From Variovorax sp. PAMC 28711 (GTDB lineage: Bacteria > Pseudomonadota > Gammaproteobacteria > Burkholderiales > Burkholderiaceae_C), in assembly GCF_001577265.1 (NCBI RefSeq), contig NZ_CP014517.1, positions 1,479,001-1,543,000 on the forward strand: a DNA stretch of 64,000 nucleotides, given 5' to 3'. The first letter of the stretch is position 1, and each line of letters opens with the position of its first letter. The notes beneath the pieces are model-generated. The model saw nothing but the letters and a program-made list of their open reading frames with translations. It did no database searches and had not been told where the DNA came from. This document shows, in pieces, positions 10,016 to 18,300 of the stretch. The position numbers and the translations under genes are program-made.

Positions 10016-12030
10016 GGTTTGGGCTGCGCGATGGCGGCATCGAGGAAACTGGCAAAGCGGCTGACATAGGTCGCACGCAAATGCGACGCGTCCTTGTAGA
10101 TCGGCACGTCCTGCGCATCGCTTCGGGTGCATTGCCCTGCAGGCTGGCACAGCATCGCCATCGGGTCGATCACCACGGCGCCGTTGTCCAGGGCGATGCG
10201 CTGCAGACGGTCATGAATCGCTTGCTGCGATGCCGTCAGGGGGGCAGTCGGGCCAGCACGCGTCGCAGAAATGGTCTTCAGGCGGCTGCCGGTGATCATC
10301 GTCTTGGGCTCGAAGCCCGGACCCACCGGCACATTGAGGATCAGGTAAACCTTCTTGCCCGCAGCCTTGAGCGAACGGATCGTCGTGGCCAGCGCCTGGT
10401 AGGCGCGCTCCACGCCGTCGCCACCGCGCAGCATGTGCCGCACGCCGCCTTCGCGCAGATAGTAGTGGTCGGCCACCGGCGGTGCATCCGGTGGTGGCGG
10501 TTGCGGGCCCACGTCGAAATAGCAGGCCCAGCAGCCACCGAGCACCACCGTGTCGATTTCCGGGCTTTGGGCAAAGCGCAGCATGATGTCGACGCGCTCC
10601 GCGCAACCGGGGTCGCGTTCTTCCACGAGATTGGGAATCGGCGGGCAGGCGCCCCGCGTCGCGAAGAAGAGGTCGTTCAGCCGGTCGGGCTCGGTGCGTG
10701 CAAGCGCCATCGCGCGCGGCGCGTATTGCTCGACATGGCTGTCGCCGAGCAGCAGGACGCGCTCCTTGCCCTGGCCGAGCCGGTAGATGTCCTGCCCCTC
10801 CCTCACGATCGAGCGCATGTCGCCAGGGTAATCCCAATCGCTTCCGGCCGACACGATGGCCTGCAGGGTCGGATCGCTGTTGCGCGGCGGCAGAAGCTTG
10901 AAGAACGCGACGGCGCCCACGACCGCCAGCACCACCATGCTCACTGCCAGCACCTTCACCGCGCCGTGCCCCTCGCTCTGGCGGATCGGCCGCTCGATAA
11001 AACGATAGGTCAACCAGGCCAAGGCAAACGACGCCGCCACGGCACCGATGCGCACGGCGAGTGGCGGCGTGCCGCCCTCGACGATGCGCGCAAACGCCAG
11101 CAACGGCCAGTGCCACAGGTACAGCGGGTAACTGATGAGGCCGACCCACACGAACGGCCGCGACCCCAGCACCACGCGGTTGAGCCATGCGCCCATGCCG
11201 GCGGAAATACACAGGTAGGCGCCCACCACCGGCAGGATCGCCCACCAGCCCGGGAAGGCCTTGCTCTGCTGGATGGTGGCCAGCCCCAGCCCGATGAGCG
11301 CCACGCCCCCAATGCTGCGCAGCTGCGCGCCACGCACCGGCCGGGCTTCTGCGGTGCGCCGCATGGCGGTGTGCGCCAGCAGCCCGCCCGCCGCCAGTTC
11401 CCAGAGGCGCGAGAGCGGCGAATAGAAGGTCGCGTCTGCATGCCGATGCACGCCCGCCACATTCAACAAGAACGACAAGGCGGTCGCCACGCCCATCCAC
11501 AGCATGAGCCCGCGCGCGCCCTTGAAGCGCCACGCCAGCCCCAGCAGCAGCGGCCAGACAATGTAGAACTGCTCTTCGACCGCGAGCGACCACAGGTGCA
11601 GCAACGGCTTCGCTTCGGCGGCGGTGTCGAAATAGCCCGCCTCGCCCCACAAGACCAGGTTGGACACGAAGCCCGCGCTGGCGGTGACGTGCTTGCCGAG
11701 CTGACTGAACTCGTCCGCCAGCAACACGTACCAGCCGAAGGCAAAGGTCAGCGCCATCACCGGCAGCAACGCCGGGAAGATGCGCCGGATGCGCCGCGCA
11801 TAGAACTCGCGGTAGCTGAAGCCCTTGCCCGCGAGGCTGCCCAGAATGATCGTGGAGATCAGGAAGCCCGAGATCACGAAGAAGATGTCGACGCCGATGA
11901 AGCCACCGCGGATCCACTTGGGAAACGCGTGGTAGCCCACGACGGACAGCACCGCGACGGCACGCAGACCGTCGATGTCGGGACGGTATTTTGGATGGGT
12001 TAGATGAGCGGGGGCGGGGGAAACCAACAT
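10012..12030 (-). CDS. acyltransferase-3 / SGNH fusion (OafA-like O-acetyltransferase)
   Basis: A 672-residue integral-membrane O-acyltransferase of the OafA type. The N-terminal acyltransferase-3 domain, about residues 10 to 370, begins YRPDIDGLRAVAVLSV with the following conserved His (GYHAF) and has about ten membrane helices. The C-terminal 260 residues form a periplasmic SGNH hydrolase-like domain with the nucleophile motif LLGDSHVEQY. Such fusions acetylate O-antigen or other surface sugars in the periplasm. The ATG at 12030 is chosen because homology starts ten residues later and the 28 upstream codons look non-coding. The gene heads an operon with two GT2 genes and is divergent from the ABC exporter genes. 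Confidence 0.9.
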   Translation of the reverse strand: MLVSPAPAHLTHPKYRPDIDGLRAVAVLSVVGYHAFPKWIRGGFIGVDIFFVISGFLISTIILGSLAGKGFSYREFYARRIRRIFPALLPVMALTFAFGWYVLLADEFSQLGKHVTASAGFVSNLVLWGEAGYFDTAAEAKPLLHLWSLAVEEQFYIVWPLLLGLAWRFKGARGLMLWMGVATALSFLLNVAGVHRHADATFYSPLSRLWELAAGGLLAHTAMRRTAEARPVRGAQLRSIGGVALIGLGLATIQQSKAFPGWWAILPVVGAYLCISAGMGAWLNRVVLGSRPFVWVGLISYPLYLWHWPLLAFARIVEGGTPPLAVRIGAVAASFALAWLTYRFIERPIRQSEGHGAVKVLAVSMVVLAVVGAVAFFKLLPPRNSDPTLQAIVSAGSDWDYPGDMRSIVREGQDIYRLGQGKERVLLLGDSHVEQYAPRAMALARTEPDRLNDLFFATRGACPPIPNLVEERDPGCAERVDIMLRFAQSPEIDTVVLGGCWACYFDVGPQPPPPDAPPVADHYYLREGGVRHMLRGGDGVERAYQALATTIRSLKAAGKKVYLILNVPVGPGFEPKTMITGSRLKTISATRAGPTAPLTASQQAIHDRLQRIALDNGAVVIDPMAMLCQPAGQCTRSDAQDVPIYKDASHLRATYVSRFASFLDAAIAQPKP

Positions 12031-12104
12031 ACTGGAGTTATGCAACGCCGCAGCAGCGCGGCCGTTACTGCGAGGCCGCTGGATTATCCATTGGCTCACA
12101 GAGC

Positions 12105-12132
12105 TTGGTGACATGGGAGTGCCGGCTAAAAT
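12105..12132 (+). promoter_or_regulatory. possible sigma-70 promoter for the wzm-wzt pair
   Basis: TTGGTG at 12105, a 16-base spacer, then TAAAAT at 12127-12132, about 30 bases before the exporter permease start. The -10 box matches five of six consensus bases; the -35 box is weak. Confidence 0.3.
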
Positions 12133-12161
12133 CCGGAGTCTGCTTCCAGCTCATCCTCCGC

Positions 12162-12968
12162 ATGTCAAAACCAATTCAATCCAACCTACAGCAAAGCGCG
12201 TGGAAGGATTGGTGGGAGGGGACTCGACGCATCGACATCTGGTGGACGCTGGCGTGGTTTGACATCGTGCTGCGCTATCGCCGTTCGGCACTGGGGCCGT
12301 TGTGGCTCACACTGAGCATGGCGGCCATGATCGGCGGCATGGGGCCCTTGTATTCAACACTCTTCGGCACAGAACTGTCGAAGTTTTTTCCCCACCTTGC
12401 GCTCGGCATCATTTTCTGGACCCTCTTTTCGGTCACGGTGGCAGATTCAAACGAAGCCTTCAATAACGCAGCCAACTACCTCAAGCAGGGTTACTTTCCG
12501 ATCAGCCTGTTTGTATGGCGGACTATTGCGCGCAGCCTGATCCAGTTTGCTCACCACATCATCATTTATGTTCCGGTTGCAATTTGGGCGGGTGTGACCT
12601 TGTCTTGGCAGGCGCTTCTGGTAGTGCCCGCATTTGCGTTGCTTCTTATCAATGCTCACTGCGTTGGCATCGCCTTGGGAATTCTCTGCACTCGGTTTCG
12701 CGACATTGCACAAATCGTCACCAGCGTGATGCAAATGCTGATGTTTTTGACGCCCGTTTTTTGGTTGCCAGAGAGCTTGCCTGACCGCGCACGCTACATG
12801 CTTTGGAACCCATTGGCCCAGATGCTGGATTTGCTCCGCACACCTTTGATGGGCGGCGTGGCCCATCAGCACAGTTGGCTGGGCATGTTGGCCTGGACGT
12901 GCGTGAACATAGTGTTGGCGTCCATTTTGTTTAAGCGCTATCGGCGCCGCGTTACCTTCTGGCTCTGA
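12162..12968 (+). CDS. wzm: polysaccharide ABC exporter permease (Wzm-like)
   Basis: A 268-residue ABC-2 type permease with six expected membrane helices, of the Wzm/KpsM/TagG group that exports lipid-linked polysaccharide across the inner membrane. The N-terminal WTLAWFDIVLRYRRSALGPLW segment, an amphipathic entrance helix followed by the conserved basic-aromatic motif, is typical of Wzm. The paired ATPase starts 14 bases downstream. This pair implies that the glycan is polymerised in the cytoplasm and exported whole. No Wzx/Wzy genes are seen in the window. Base composition is less GC-rich than the flanking core genes, which fits an exchangeable locus. Confidence 0.92.
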   Translation: MSKPIQSNLQQSAWKDWWEGTRRIDIWWTLAWFDIVLRYRRSALGPLWLTLSMAAMIGGMGPLYSTLFGTELSKFFPHLALGIIFWTLFSVTVADSNEAFNNAANYLKQGYFPISLFVWRTIARSLIQFAHHIIIYVPVAIWAGVTLSWQALLVVPAFALLLINAHCVGIALGILCTRFRDIAQIVTSVMQMLMFLTPVFWLPESLPDRARYMLWNPLAQMLDLLRTPLMGGVAHQHSWLGMLAWTCVNIVLASILFKRYRRRVTFWL

Positions 12969-12982
12969 TTGCAAGCTGTTCA

Positions 12983-13684
12983 ATGGCCTACATATCCCTA
13001 AAAAGCGTCAGCCTCGGCTTCCCTATCTACGGTGCCAGCGCGACATCGTTCAAGAAAACATTGGCGGCCTCTGTGACGGGAGGGCGCGTGGGCCGCGACA
13101 CCGGCGTGACCGTCGTGCAGGCGCTGTCGGAGATTAATCTCGAGCTGAGGGCCGGTGATCGGCTAGGAATTCTGGGCCACAACGGAGCAGGCAAGTCGAC
13201 ACTGCTTCGGCTGCTTGCGGGTGTCTACGATCCGACGTCTGGCAACTACGAACGCCGCGGCACCGTTGCCAGCCTCATCGATCCGTCAATGGGTATAGAG
13301 CGCGATGCCACCGGAATTGAAAACATCATGCTCCGCGGCTTGACCATGGGCATGAACCGGAGGGAGATCGACGGCATCACCGCCGAAGTGTGCGAATTCA
13401 GCGGCTTGGGCGAATACGTCCACATGCCGGTTCGCACCTATTCGACCGGCATGATGATGCGCTTGGCGTTCGCCATCTGCACGAGCATGCATGCCGACAT
13501 TTTGCTGATGGACGAATGGCTGTCTGTTGGCGATGCGGAGTTCAGCCTCAAGGCCGAGGAGCGCATGCGCAGCATGGTCGCCAAGTCTGGCATTTTGGTG
13601 CTTGCGTCCCACTCTGCGGAGCTAATTGCCAAGGAGTGCAATCAAGTGATCTATCTGGAGCATGGTCGAATTCTGAAGAGATGA
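12983..13684 (+). CDS. wzt: polysaccharide ABC exporter ATPase (Wzt-like, short form)
   Basis: A 233-residue ATPase partner of the permease just upstream. Walker A is GHNGAGKST near residue 65, the signature is YSTGMMMRLAFA near residue 153, and Walker B is ADILLMDEWLSVGD near residue 172. The protein ends soon after the switch histidine region, ILVLASHS. It therefore lacks the C-terminal carbohydrate-binding domain that some Wzt proteins use to recognise chain-terminating groups. The family precedent for short Wzt proteins is export without a terminal-residue tag; that this applies here is inference. A weak terminator-like hairpin follows the stop. Confidence 0.92.
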   Translation: MAYISLKSVSLGFPIYGASATSFKKTLAASVTGGRVGRDTGVTVVQALSEINLELRAGDRLGILGHNGAGKSTLLRLLAGVYDPTSGNYERRGTVASLIDPSMGIERDATGIENIMLRGLTMGMNRREIDGITAEVCEFSGLGEYVHMPVRTYSTGMMMRLAFAICTSMHADILLMDEWLSVGDAEFSLKAEERMRSMVAKSGILVLASHSAELIAKECNQVIYLEHGRILKR

Positions 13685-13705
13685 GGCTCCTCAAGGGGGC
13701 TTTTT
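13684..13705 (+). terminator. weak terminator-like hairpin after wzt
   Basis: AGGCTCC, a 4-base loop and GGGGGCT, with one internal mismatch and a GU pair, followed by five T. It overlaps the wzt stop codon. The stem is imperfect, so function is uncertain. Confidence 0.3.
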
Positions 13706-13820
13706 CTGCAGCGCGACAATCCATCCTTATCTTGATCAATTCTCAACACTCAAAGTGGCTGTTTGCTGCGATAGGATCAAACGAATGACGCCAACAAGCG
13801 AACCGGCATTCTTGTAAAAC

Positions 13821-14397
13821 TTGGACAACAAGGTCATCACGATCCGCACGGCGCTATCCGACAACGACAAGATCGCGTTGCTTCGAGTTCAGCAACTCGT
13901 TGGTCGCACAGTGGGAAAGTACTCCTATATCGAAATCGGCTCGGAGCAAGACGCGAGCCTCCAACCGCATCTGCTGGACTCGGCATGTGTGTTATTTCGC
14001 TGATCAAACGGCAGACGAGTTCGCGTTTGTCTTAGAGAAGATGCTGCTCGTTAGCCCGAACGAATTAGGGCGGCAGTTCGTTGATGCATGGTGTCACTCC
14101 GTGTTCAATGACGCCGCTGTTGATCCCCTTCGTTTGGCGCGATTTGAAGAGGCGCTTCGTCGCGATTGCTCCGACGCTGTGATTCATTCGTTGCCGCTGC
14201 AATTGCATTTGCTCGCCGCAAAACACCGCGCCTTGGGAAGGGCATCCGCTCAAGACCGCGTCACGGAGCTCGAAGCTGAGCTCAACACAGCGCAGGTATG
14301 CGGCGCCGAAGCAACGGCGCGTGCCACCGCACTGGAGCATTCAATTTCATAGAAAGTCACGGCACCGTTGCGTGCCGTGCGGCGCCTGCTTCAGTAG
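13821..14397 (+). pseudogene. decayed methyltransferase-type polysaccharide protein
   Basis: Pieces of one gene in different frames. From 13821 the frame reads a methyltransferase-like start, LVGRTVGKYSYIEIGS and SLQPHLLD, then meets a stop at 14001-14003. A second frame covers roughly 14000 to 14352. It encodes a helical, charged segment with a short coiled-coil stretch (RVTELEAELNTAQ) and then hits TAG at 14350-14352. Reading through that TAG, the next 14 codons are KVTAPLRAVRRLLQ followed by a stop at 14395-14397. This is exactly the ending of the truncated gene at 17530-18276, where the TAG position is TGG (Trp). So the copy carries a frameshift or deletion in the middle and a TGG-to-TAG nonsense change near its end. 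The 177 bases from 14421 to 14597 after it hold nothing recognised. Confidence 0.75.
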
Positions 14398-14420
14398 CCG
14401 TCACTCAGCGAGATCTCGGC
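14352..14420 (+). repeat. duplicated gene end, copy A
   Basis: About 69 bases that match 18231-18300 with only a few differences. The unit includes the last 14 codons of the STSWxVTAPLR-ending gene, its stop, and about 20 bases beyond. In copy B those last bases are the 3' end of the convergent flippase-like gene. Confidence 0.85.
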
Positions 14421-14597
14421 ATCGATCGCGTTGTCCAGCATCTCTGCCATCAACCGGTGTGCCTCCCCAGCTGCCGCAGCAGACGCCACCGCGATGTCCA
14501 TGATCGGGCCCGCCGACGACTGCGCCGTAGTCGACGACAGGTCAGTCGGCAAGCGCAAGTGCGCAAAAAATTCAGGCTGCAACACAGTGCGATACTC

Positions 14598-14904
14598 GTA
14601 AGCGGCCAGCCATCCCACCTTGACGGCAATTAGCGAAGCCCGTTAAGCGATGTGCTGATCAGCCTGCGGGCTGCTGCCAGAGATGCGGAAGCAGCTCGTC
14701 GATGCGGCTGTTCAGATGGGTCGGCAGCCGCGTGAGCACGTCCTTCAGGTAGGCCCACGGATCGTGGCCATGCAACTTGGCCGACTGCACCAAACTCATC
14801 ACGACCGCAGCACGTTGGCCAGCAAGTTCGCTGCCGGCGAACAGCCATGCTTTTCTGCCCAGAGCCCACGGACGGATCTGGTTCTCGCAATGGTTGTTGT
14901 CGAC
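14598..14904 (-). mobile_element. IS66-family remnant (3' end of tnpC and right terminal repeat)
   Basis: On the minus strand, 14904 to 14659 encodes the last 81 residues of an IS66 transposase. They begin exactly at the IS21 border with VDNNHCENQIRPWALGRKAW, where the Glu is the third catalytic residue of the DDE triad, and end LLPHLWQQPAG before the stop. The non-coding tail to 14598 ends (plus-strand view) in GTAAGCGGCC, the usual start of an IS66 terminal repeat. The rest of the element, including the other catalytic residues and tnpA/tnpB, is absent, so it is dead. The IS21 element cuts it. Confidence 0.85.
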
Positions 14905-14957
14905 TGTCGGCGCCGGTTCAACTTTGACCCACCCTGCCGTTTGAACTTTGACCCGGG
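14905..14957. repeat. IS21 left terminal repeats
   Basis: Outer repeat at 14905-14933 and inner repeat at 14941-14957, both containing TTTGACCC. They match, inverted, the repeats at the other end of the element and are the likely transposase binding sites. Confidence 0.85.
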
Positions 14958-15103
14958 GATGGAAGCCGGCATCGTGGATGCCGGCTGTGCATAACTCTAC
15001 CGTCTTCGTCCTTTCCCGGTTTCCTTTCTGATGACTGATCGCTTGCACGAAGAAGGCGCGAAGGGCGAAGCCCGCAGCGCCTTGTCCCCTTCTGCGGTGT
15101 TGC

Positions 15104-15895
15104 TCAACCGGCGTTTCCAGCCGACGCCTTTCGCTCCTGCTCACGAGCTTTGATGCGCTTCTTCGAGTTGGCAGTGGCGTGCGTGATCCGGTAACTGTCA
15201 TTGCCCGTCTCCACGATGTGGCAGTGGTGCGTGAGCCGGTCCAGCAATGCTGTCGTCATCTTTGGATCCACGAACACACTGCTCCATTCAGCGAAGTCCA
15301 GGTTGGTCGTCACCACGACGCTGGTGTGCTCGTACAGCTTTGAGAGCAGGTGGAACAGCAATGCCCCGCCGGCCTGGCTGAAGGGCAGGTATCCCATCTC
15401 GTCGAGCACCACCGCGTCCAGGCGCAGCAGGCTCGCCGCAATGCGCCCCGCTTTGCCCTGGGCCTTCTCCTGCTCGAGTGCGTTCACCAAGTCGACGGTC
15501 GAGTAGAAGCGCACACGCTTGCCATGCTGCGTGATGCCCGCCACGCCGATGGCGGTCGCCAGATGGCTCTTGCCCGTGCCGGGGCCACCCACCAACACGA
15601 CGTTGTGCGCCTCGTCGGTGAAGGCCATTTCGGCCAGTTGCAGCACGAGCTTGCGGTCGACCGCCGAGACCTCGAAGTCGAATCCTGCAAGGTCCCGGTG
15701 CACAGGGAACTTCGCCGCGTTCATCTGGTGGGTCACCGAGCGCGTGGCGCGCTCGGTCGTCTCGGCACGCAGCATCTGCTCGACCAGCCAGCGCGAACGC
15801 TCCAGCTCGGTGTTGTCCTGCTCCATCAGATCGGCCCAGGTTCCCGCCATGCCGTGCAGGCGCAGCGTCTTGAGTTCGGCGATGACGTCACGCAT
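15104..15895 (-). CDS. istB: IS21 helper ATPase IstB
   Basis: A 263-residue AAA+ ATPase of the IstB/DnaC group that helps IstA assemble and choose target sites. Walker A is [16 protein letters not shown] near residue 103 and Walker B is [14 protein letters not shown] near residue 165. The usual N-terminal helical segment [12 protein letters not shown] is present. It overlaps the end of istA by eight bases, the normal IS21 arrangement for coupled translation. Length is normal and no frameshift is seen. Confidence 0.95.
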   Translation of the reverse strand: MRDVIAELKTLRLHGMAGTWADLMEQDNTELERSRWLVEQMLRAETTERATRSVTHQMNAAKFPVHRDLAGFDFEVSAVDRKLVLQLAEMAFTDEAHNVVLVGGPGTGKSHLATAIGVAGITQHGKRVRFYSTVDLVNALEQEKAQGKAGRIAASLLRLDAVVLDEMGYLPFSQAGGALLFHLLSKLYEHTSVVVTTNLDFAEWSSVFVDPKMTTALLDRLTHHCHIVETGNDSYRITHATANSKKRIKAREQERKASAGNAG

Positions 15896-17420
15896 GACCG
15901 GCCTCCCTTATCTTGTTCAAGTCGCGCAGCCGGTCGTAGCGAGCCGTGTCGGCGATCGGCGGCGTCAGCACCTGCAGCGACGTCTCGACGTTCTCTGGCC
16001 GCGGCGCCGAGTTCAAACGCGCGAGTACGTTGATGACGTGTTCGACGCTCACACGCCCGGAGGGCGGTGCACCGTCCAGCGCCAGCTCTACGGCCACCAG
16101 CACCGCCTCCAGTCCGGCCGTCGGCACCAAGGCCAGCACCCGGGCCATCAGCCGGTCGCCTCCGCTCTCGCGCAAGAGTGCACGACGCAACCGCTGCAAT
16201 GATTCGGGCAGATCGGTGAACGGTGCGCCATTGCGCAACGCGCCTGGCTTCCTCTGCACCAGCGGCACATAGTGCTGCCAGTCGTAGCGCGTCTTGCTCT
16301 TGTCCGTCAGACGCTCATGCTCGGCCACGACACCGTCGCCAGCGACCACCGTCACGCGCGTCGGGTACAGGTGCGTGCTGACCATCTGCCCGGCCAACTC
16401 GCATGGCACCGAGTAGCGGTTGCGCGCTACCGACACCAAGCAGGTGCTGCTCACCCGGGCCACCTCCTCGACGTAGCCATCGAACGCGGCCGGCATCGGC
16501 ATCAACTGCACCCGCTCGTGCTCGAGCATTTCGGCAACGCTGAACTGCTTGTGCTCGGGATGCCGGACTTCTTCCCACAGCGCCCGGCAGCGTTCCCCCA
16601 GCCAGGCGTTGAGCTCGTCGAAGCTGGCGAAGCGCCGCTCACGCGCGTCGATCCAGATGCGCCGGCGGCTGTCCTGGACGTTCTTCTCCACCACACCCTT
16701 CTCCCAGCCCGAAGCGACGTTGCAGAAGTCCGGGTCGTACAGGTAATGCGCGCACATCACCGCGAAGCGCGCGTTGACGGTGCGGCCCTTGCCCTTGTGC
16801 ACCTTGTCCACGGCGGTCTTCATGTTGTCGTAGATGCCGCGACGCGCCACACCGCCGAGCGCCGCGAAGGAGCGCGTGTGCGCATCGAACAGCATCTCGT
16901 GGCCCTGGCTCGGGTACGCCACCAGCCAGAACGCGCGGCTCGCGCACAGCTTCATGTGCGACACCTGCAGCTTGCGGTACAGGCCCCCGATGACCAGCGA
17001 CTCGTCGCTCCAGTCGAACTGGAACGCCTCGCCCAGCTCGAAGGTCAACGGCACGAATGCCTTGCCGATTGCAACGCCGCCCTGGCTGGCGCGCCATGTA
17101 CGAATGAAGTCCGTCAGTTGCGTGTAGCCGCCTTCGTAGCCCGCCGCGGCGATCTGCTGAAGCAGTGCCTTGGCAGTTCGCCGTTCCTTCCTTGGGCGGC
17201 GCGCATCGGCCAGCAGCGCCATCTTGATCGTTTCGATGAACGGCGCCAGCTTCGTCGCCGCCGGGCGGCGACGGTACTTCGGTGGCTGCGCCACCGGCGT
17301 TCGCAGGTACTTCCTCACCGTGTTGCGCGACAGGCTCGTCGCCCTCACGATCTCGCGCACCGACTTCTTCTCGCGGTGGTGCATCCGCAGGACCTTGCCA
17401 ATCATGGCCATGGTGATCAC
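15888..17420 (-). CDS. istA: IS21 transposase IstA
   Basis: A 510-residue transposase. The N-terminus has a helix-turn-helix region ([20 protein letters not shown], residues 20 to 39) for end binding. The retroviral-integrase-type catalytic core follows, with candidate DDE residues in QFDWSDE near 135, IYDNMKTAV near 200 and KGVVEKNVQ near 245. The C-terminal part contains the usual Mu-transposase-like segment [18 protein letters not shown]. It appears intact and overlaps istB. The start at 17420 lies 47 bases inside the inner right terminal repeat. Confidence 0.95.
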   Translation of the reverse strand: MITMAMIGKVLRMHHREKKSVREIVRATSLSRNTVRKYLRTPVAQPPKYRRRPAATKLAPFIETIKMALLADARRPRKERRTAKALLQQIAAAGYEGGYTQLTDFIRTWRASQGGVAIGKAFVPLTFELGEAFQFDWSDESLVIGGLYRKLQVSHMKLCASRAFWLVAYPSQGHEMLFDAHTRSFAALGGVARRGIYDNMKTAVDKVHKGKGRTVNARFAVMCAHYLYDPDFCNVASGWEKGVVEKNVQDSRRRIWIDARERRFASFDELNAWLGERCRALWEEVRHPEHKQFSVAEMLEHERVQLMPMPAAFDGYVEEVARVSSTCLVSVARNRYSVPCELAGQMVSTHLYPTRVTVVAGDGVVAEHERLTDKSKTRYDWQHYVPLVQRKPGALRNGAPFTDLPESLQRLRRALLRESGGDRLMARVLALVPTAGLEAVLVAVELALDGAPPSGRVSVEHVINVLARLNSAPRPENVETSLQVLTPPIADTARYDRLRDLNKIREAGHA

Positions 17421-17466
17421 TCCTCATACCCCCGCCGCTTAAAAAAGCAGCAGGGTAGGCTGAACA

Positions 17467-17529
17467 CCCGGGTCAAATTTGAAGCGGCACAACCCTCACA
17501 GGTGGGTCAATTTTCGGCCGGCGCCAACA
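17467..17529. repeat. IS21 right terminal repeats
   Basis: Inverted counterpart of the left end: inner copy 17467-17483 and outer copy 17501-17529. The outward end is ...GGCGCCAACA, directly followed by the interrupted methyltransferase frame. Confidence 0.85.
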
Positions 17530-18276
17530 GTCTTGAGGCCTGGCGGCGAAGTTCGGCTTTGCATTCCCGACAAGCGATACACATTCGACTTGCCGCGAGC
17601 GGAGACCCAAATTGCTGACGTTCTGAGTGCTCACCTAATGGGAGCCAGAGTGCCGCAGGCGCGCGCCATCCTGGATCATTTCCTCAACGTGGCACATATC
17701 GACTGTGTCGATGCTTGGGAAGAGCGAATCACTGGCGAAACTGCGACGCGACAGGTCGATTCCAGATCGGCGATCGAAGCCGCAGAAGACATGCTGACCC
17801 ATGGCACCTATCGCGACAGTCATTGCTGGGTATTCACGCCACACTCGTTTGCCGTATTGATGGGGCGACTTGCTGAGACTGGGCATCAGCCCTTTCGATG
17901 CGCGAGCTTCTTTCCGACGGAGCGTCACACATTCGAATTCTTTGTGACCTTGGAAGCCTGCGACGACAGGCAGCGCATCATGGAAAGTTGGAAGACGCTG
18001 CAGGTCGAGGTGCTCGCCCAAGGTGGCGATTTTCGATCCGTCGTCCGCGAGGAACTGGCCGAAGCATTACGACACGCCGACGCACTTCGTGCGGAAGTAG
18101 AACGGCTGCGCGGGCACGTCCCGGATCATCCAGTTCAAGCTGTCGAGAGCCTCAAGGTCACTGCATCATTGCAACAGCAGGTTGAAAATTTAACCACCGT
18201 CATCGAGGCCTTGCGGGGGTCCACGTCGTGGAAAGTCACGGCACCGCTGCGTGCCGTGCGGCGCCTGCTTCAGTAG
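17530..18276 (+). pseudogene. 5'-truncated methyltransferase with coiled-coil and STSWKVTAPLR tail
   Basis: The C-terminal part of a SAM-dependent methyltransferase whose 5' end was removed at the IS21 border. The first codons outside the element read VLRPGGEVRLCIPDKRYTFD, the post-motif strand region common in O-antigen-locus methyltransferases, so the SAM-binding half is missing. A helical segment DALRAEVERLRGHV and a second heptad stretch SLQQQVENLTTVIEALRG precede the ending STSWKVTAPLRAVRRLLQ. The frame stays open into the element as far as an ATG at 17479, so a chimeric 265-residue protein could be made, but without a SAM site it should be inactive. Its stop is followed after three bases by the stop of the convergent flippase-like gene. 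Confidence 0.8.
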
Positions 18277-18300
18277 CCGTCACTTCAGCGAGGTATCGGC
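18231..18300 (+). repeat. duplicated gene end, copy B
   Basis: Counterpart of 14352-14420. It covers the KVTAPLRAVRRLLQ codons and stop of the truncated methyltransferase and the last codons (ADTSLK, minus strand) of the convergent gene. Copy B keeps the TGG codon that is TAG in copy A. Confidence 0.85.

Larger units (their letters stand above)
14905..17529 (-). mobile_element. IS21-family insertion sequence, apparently complete
   Basis: A 2625-base element carrying istA and istB on the minus strand. The ends are inverted repeats starting TGTYGGCGCCGG: 14905-14933 on the left and 17501-17529 on the right agree at 23 of 29 positions. A second internal pair lies at 14941-14957 and 17467-17483 (TTxAAxTTTGACCCGGG, 15 of 17). 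Multiple terminal repeats and two overlapping genes are typical of IS21. The bases just outside, GTCGAC on the left and GTCTTG on the right, do not form a target duplication. The left side is IS66 and the right side is mid-gene of a methyltransferase, so the element sits at a rearrangement junction. Confidence 0.92.

Noticed and set aside
9769..12003. A 744-codon plus-strand frame opposite the acyltransferase gene
   Set aside because: Arg/His/Gln-rich composition and no domain; the minus-strand frame has the acyltransferase and SGNH motifs. High GC leaves few stops in this shadow frame.
14391..14618. A 75-codon minus-strand frame beside the IS66 remnant
   Set aside because: It spans the duplicated gene end and the IS66 terminal repeat and shows no motif, so it is unlikely to be a gene.
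15104..15895. IstB considered as a replication helicase loader (DnaC-like)
   Set aside because: It overlaps an IS21 transposase gene and lies between IS21 terminal repeats, so it is the element helper ATPase.
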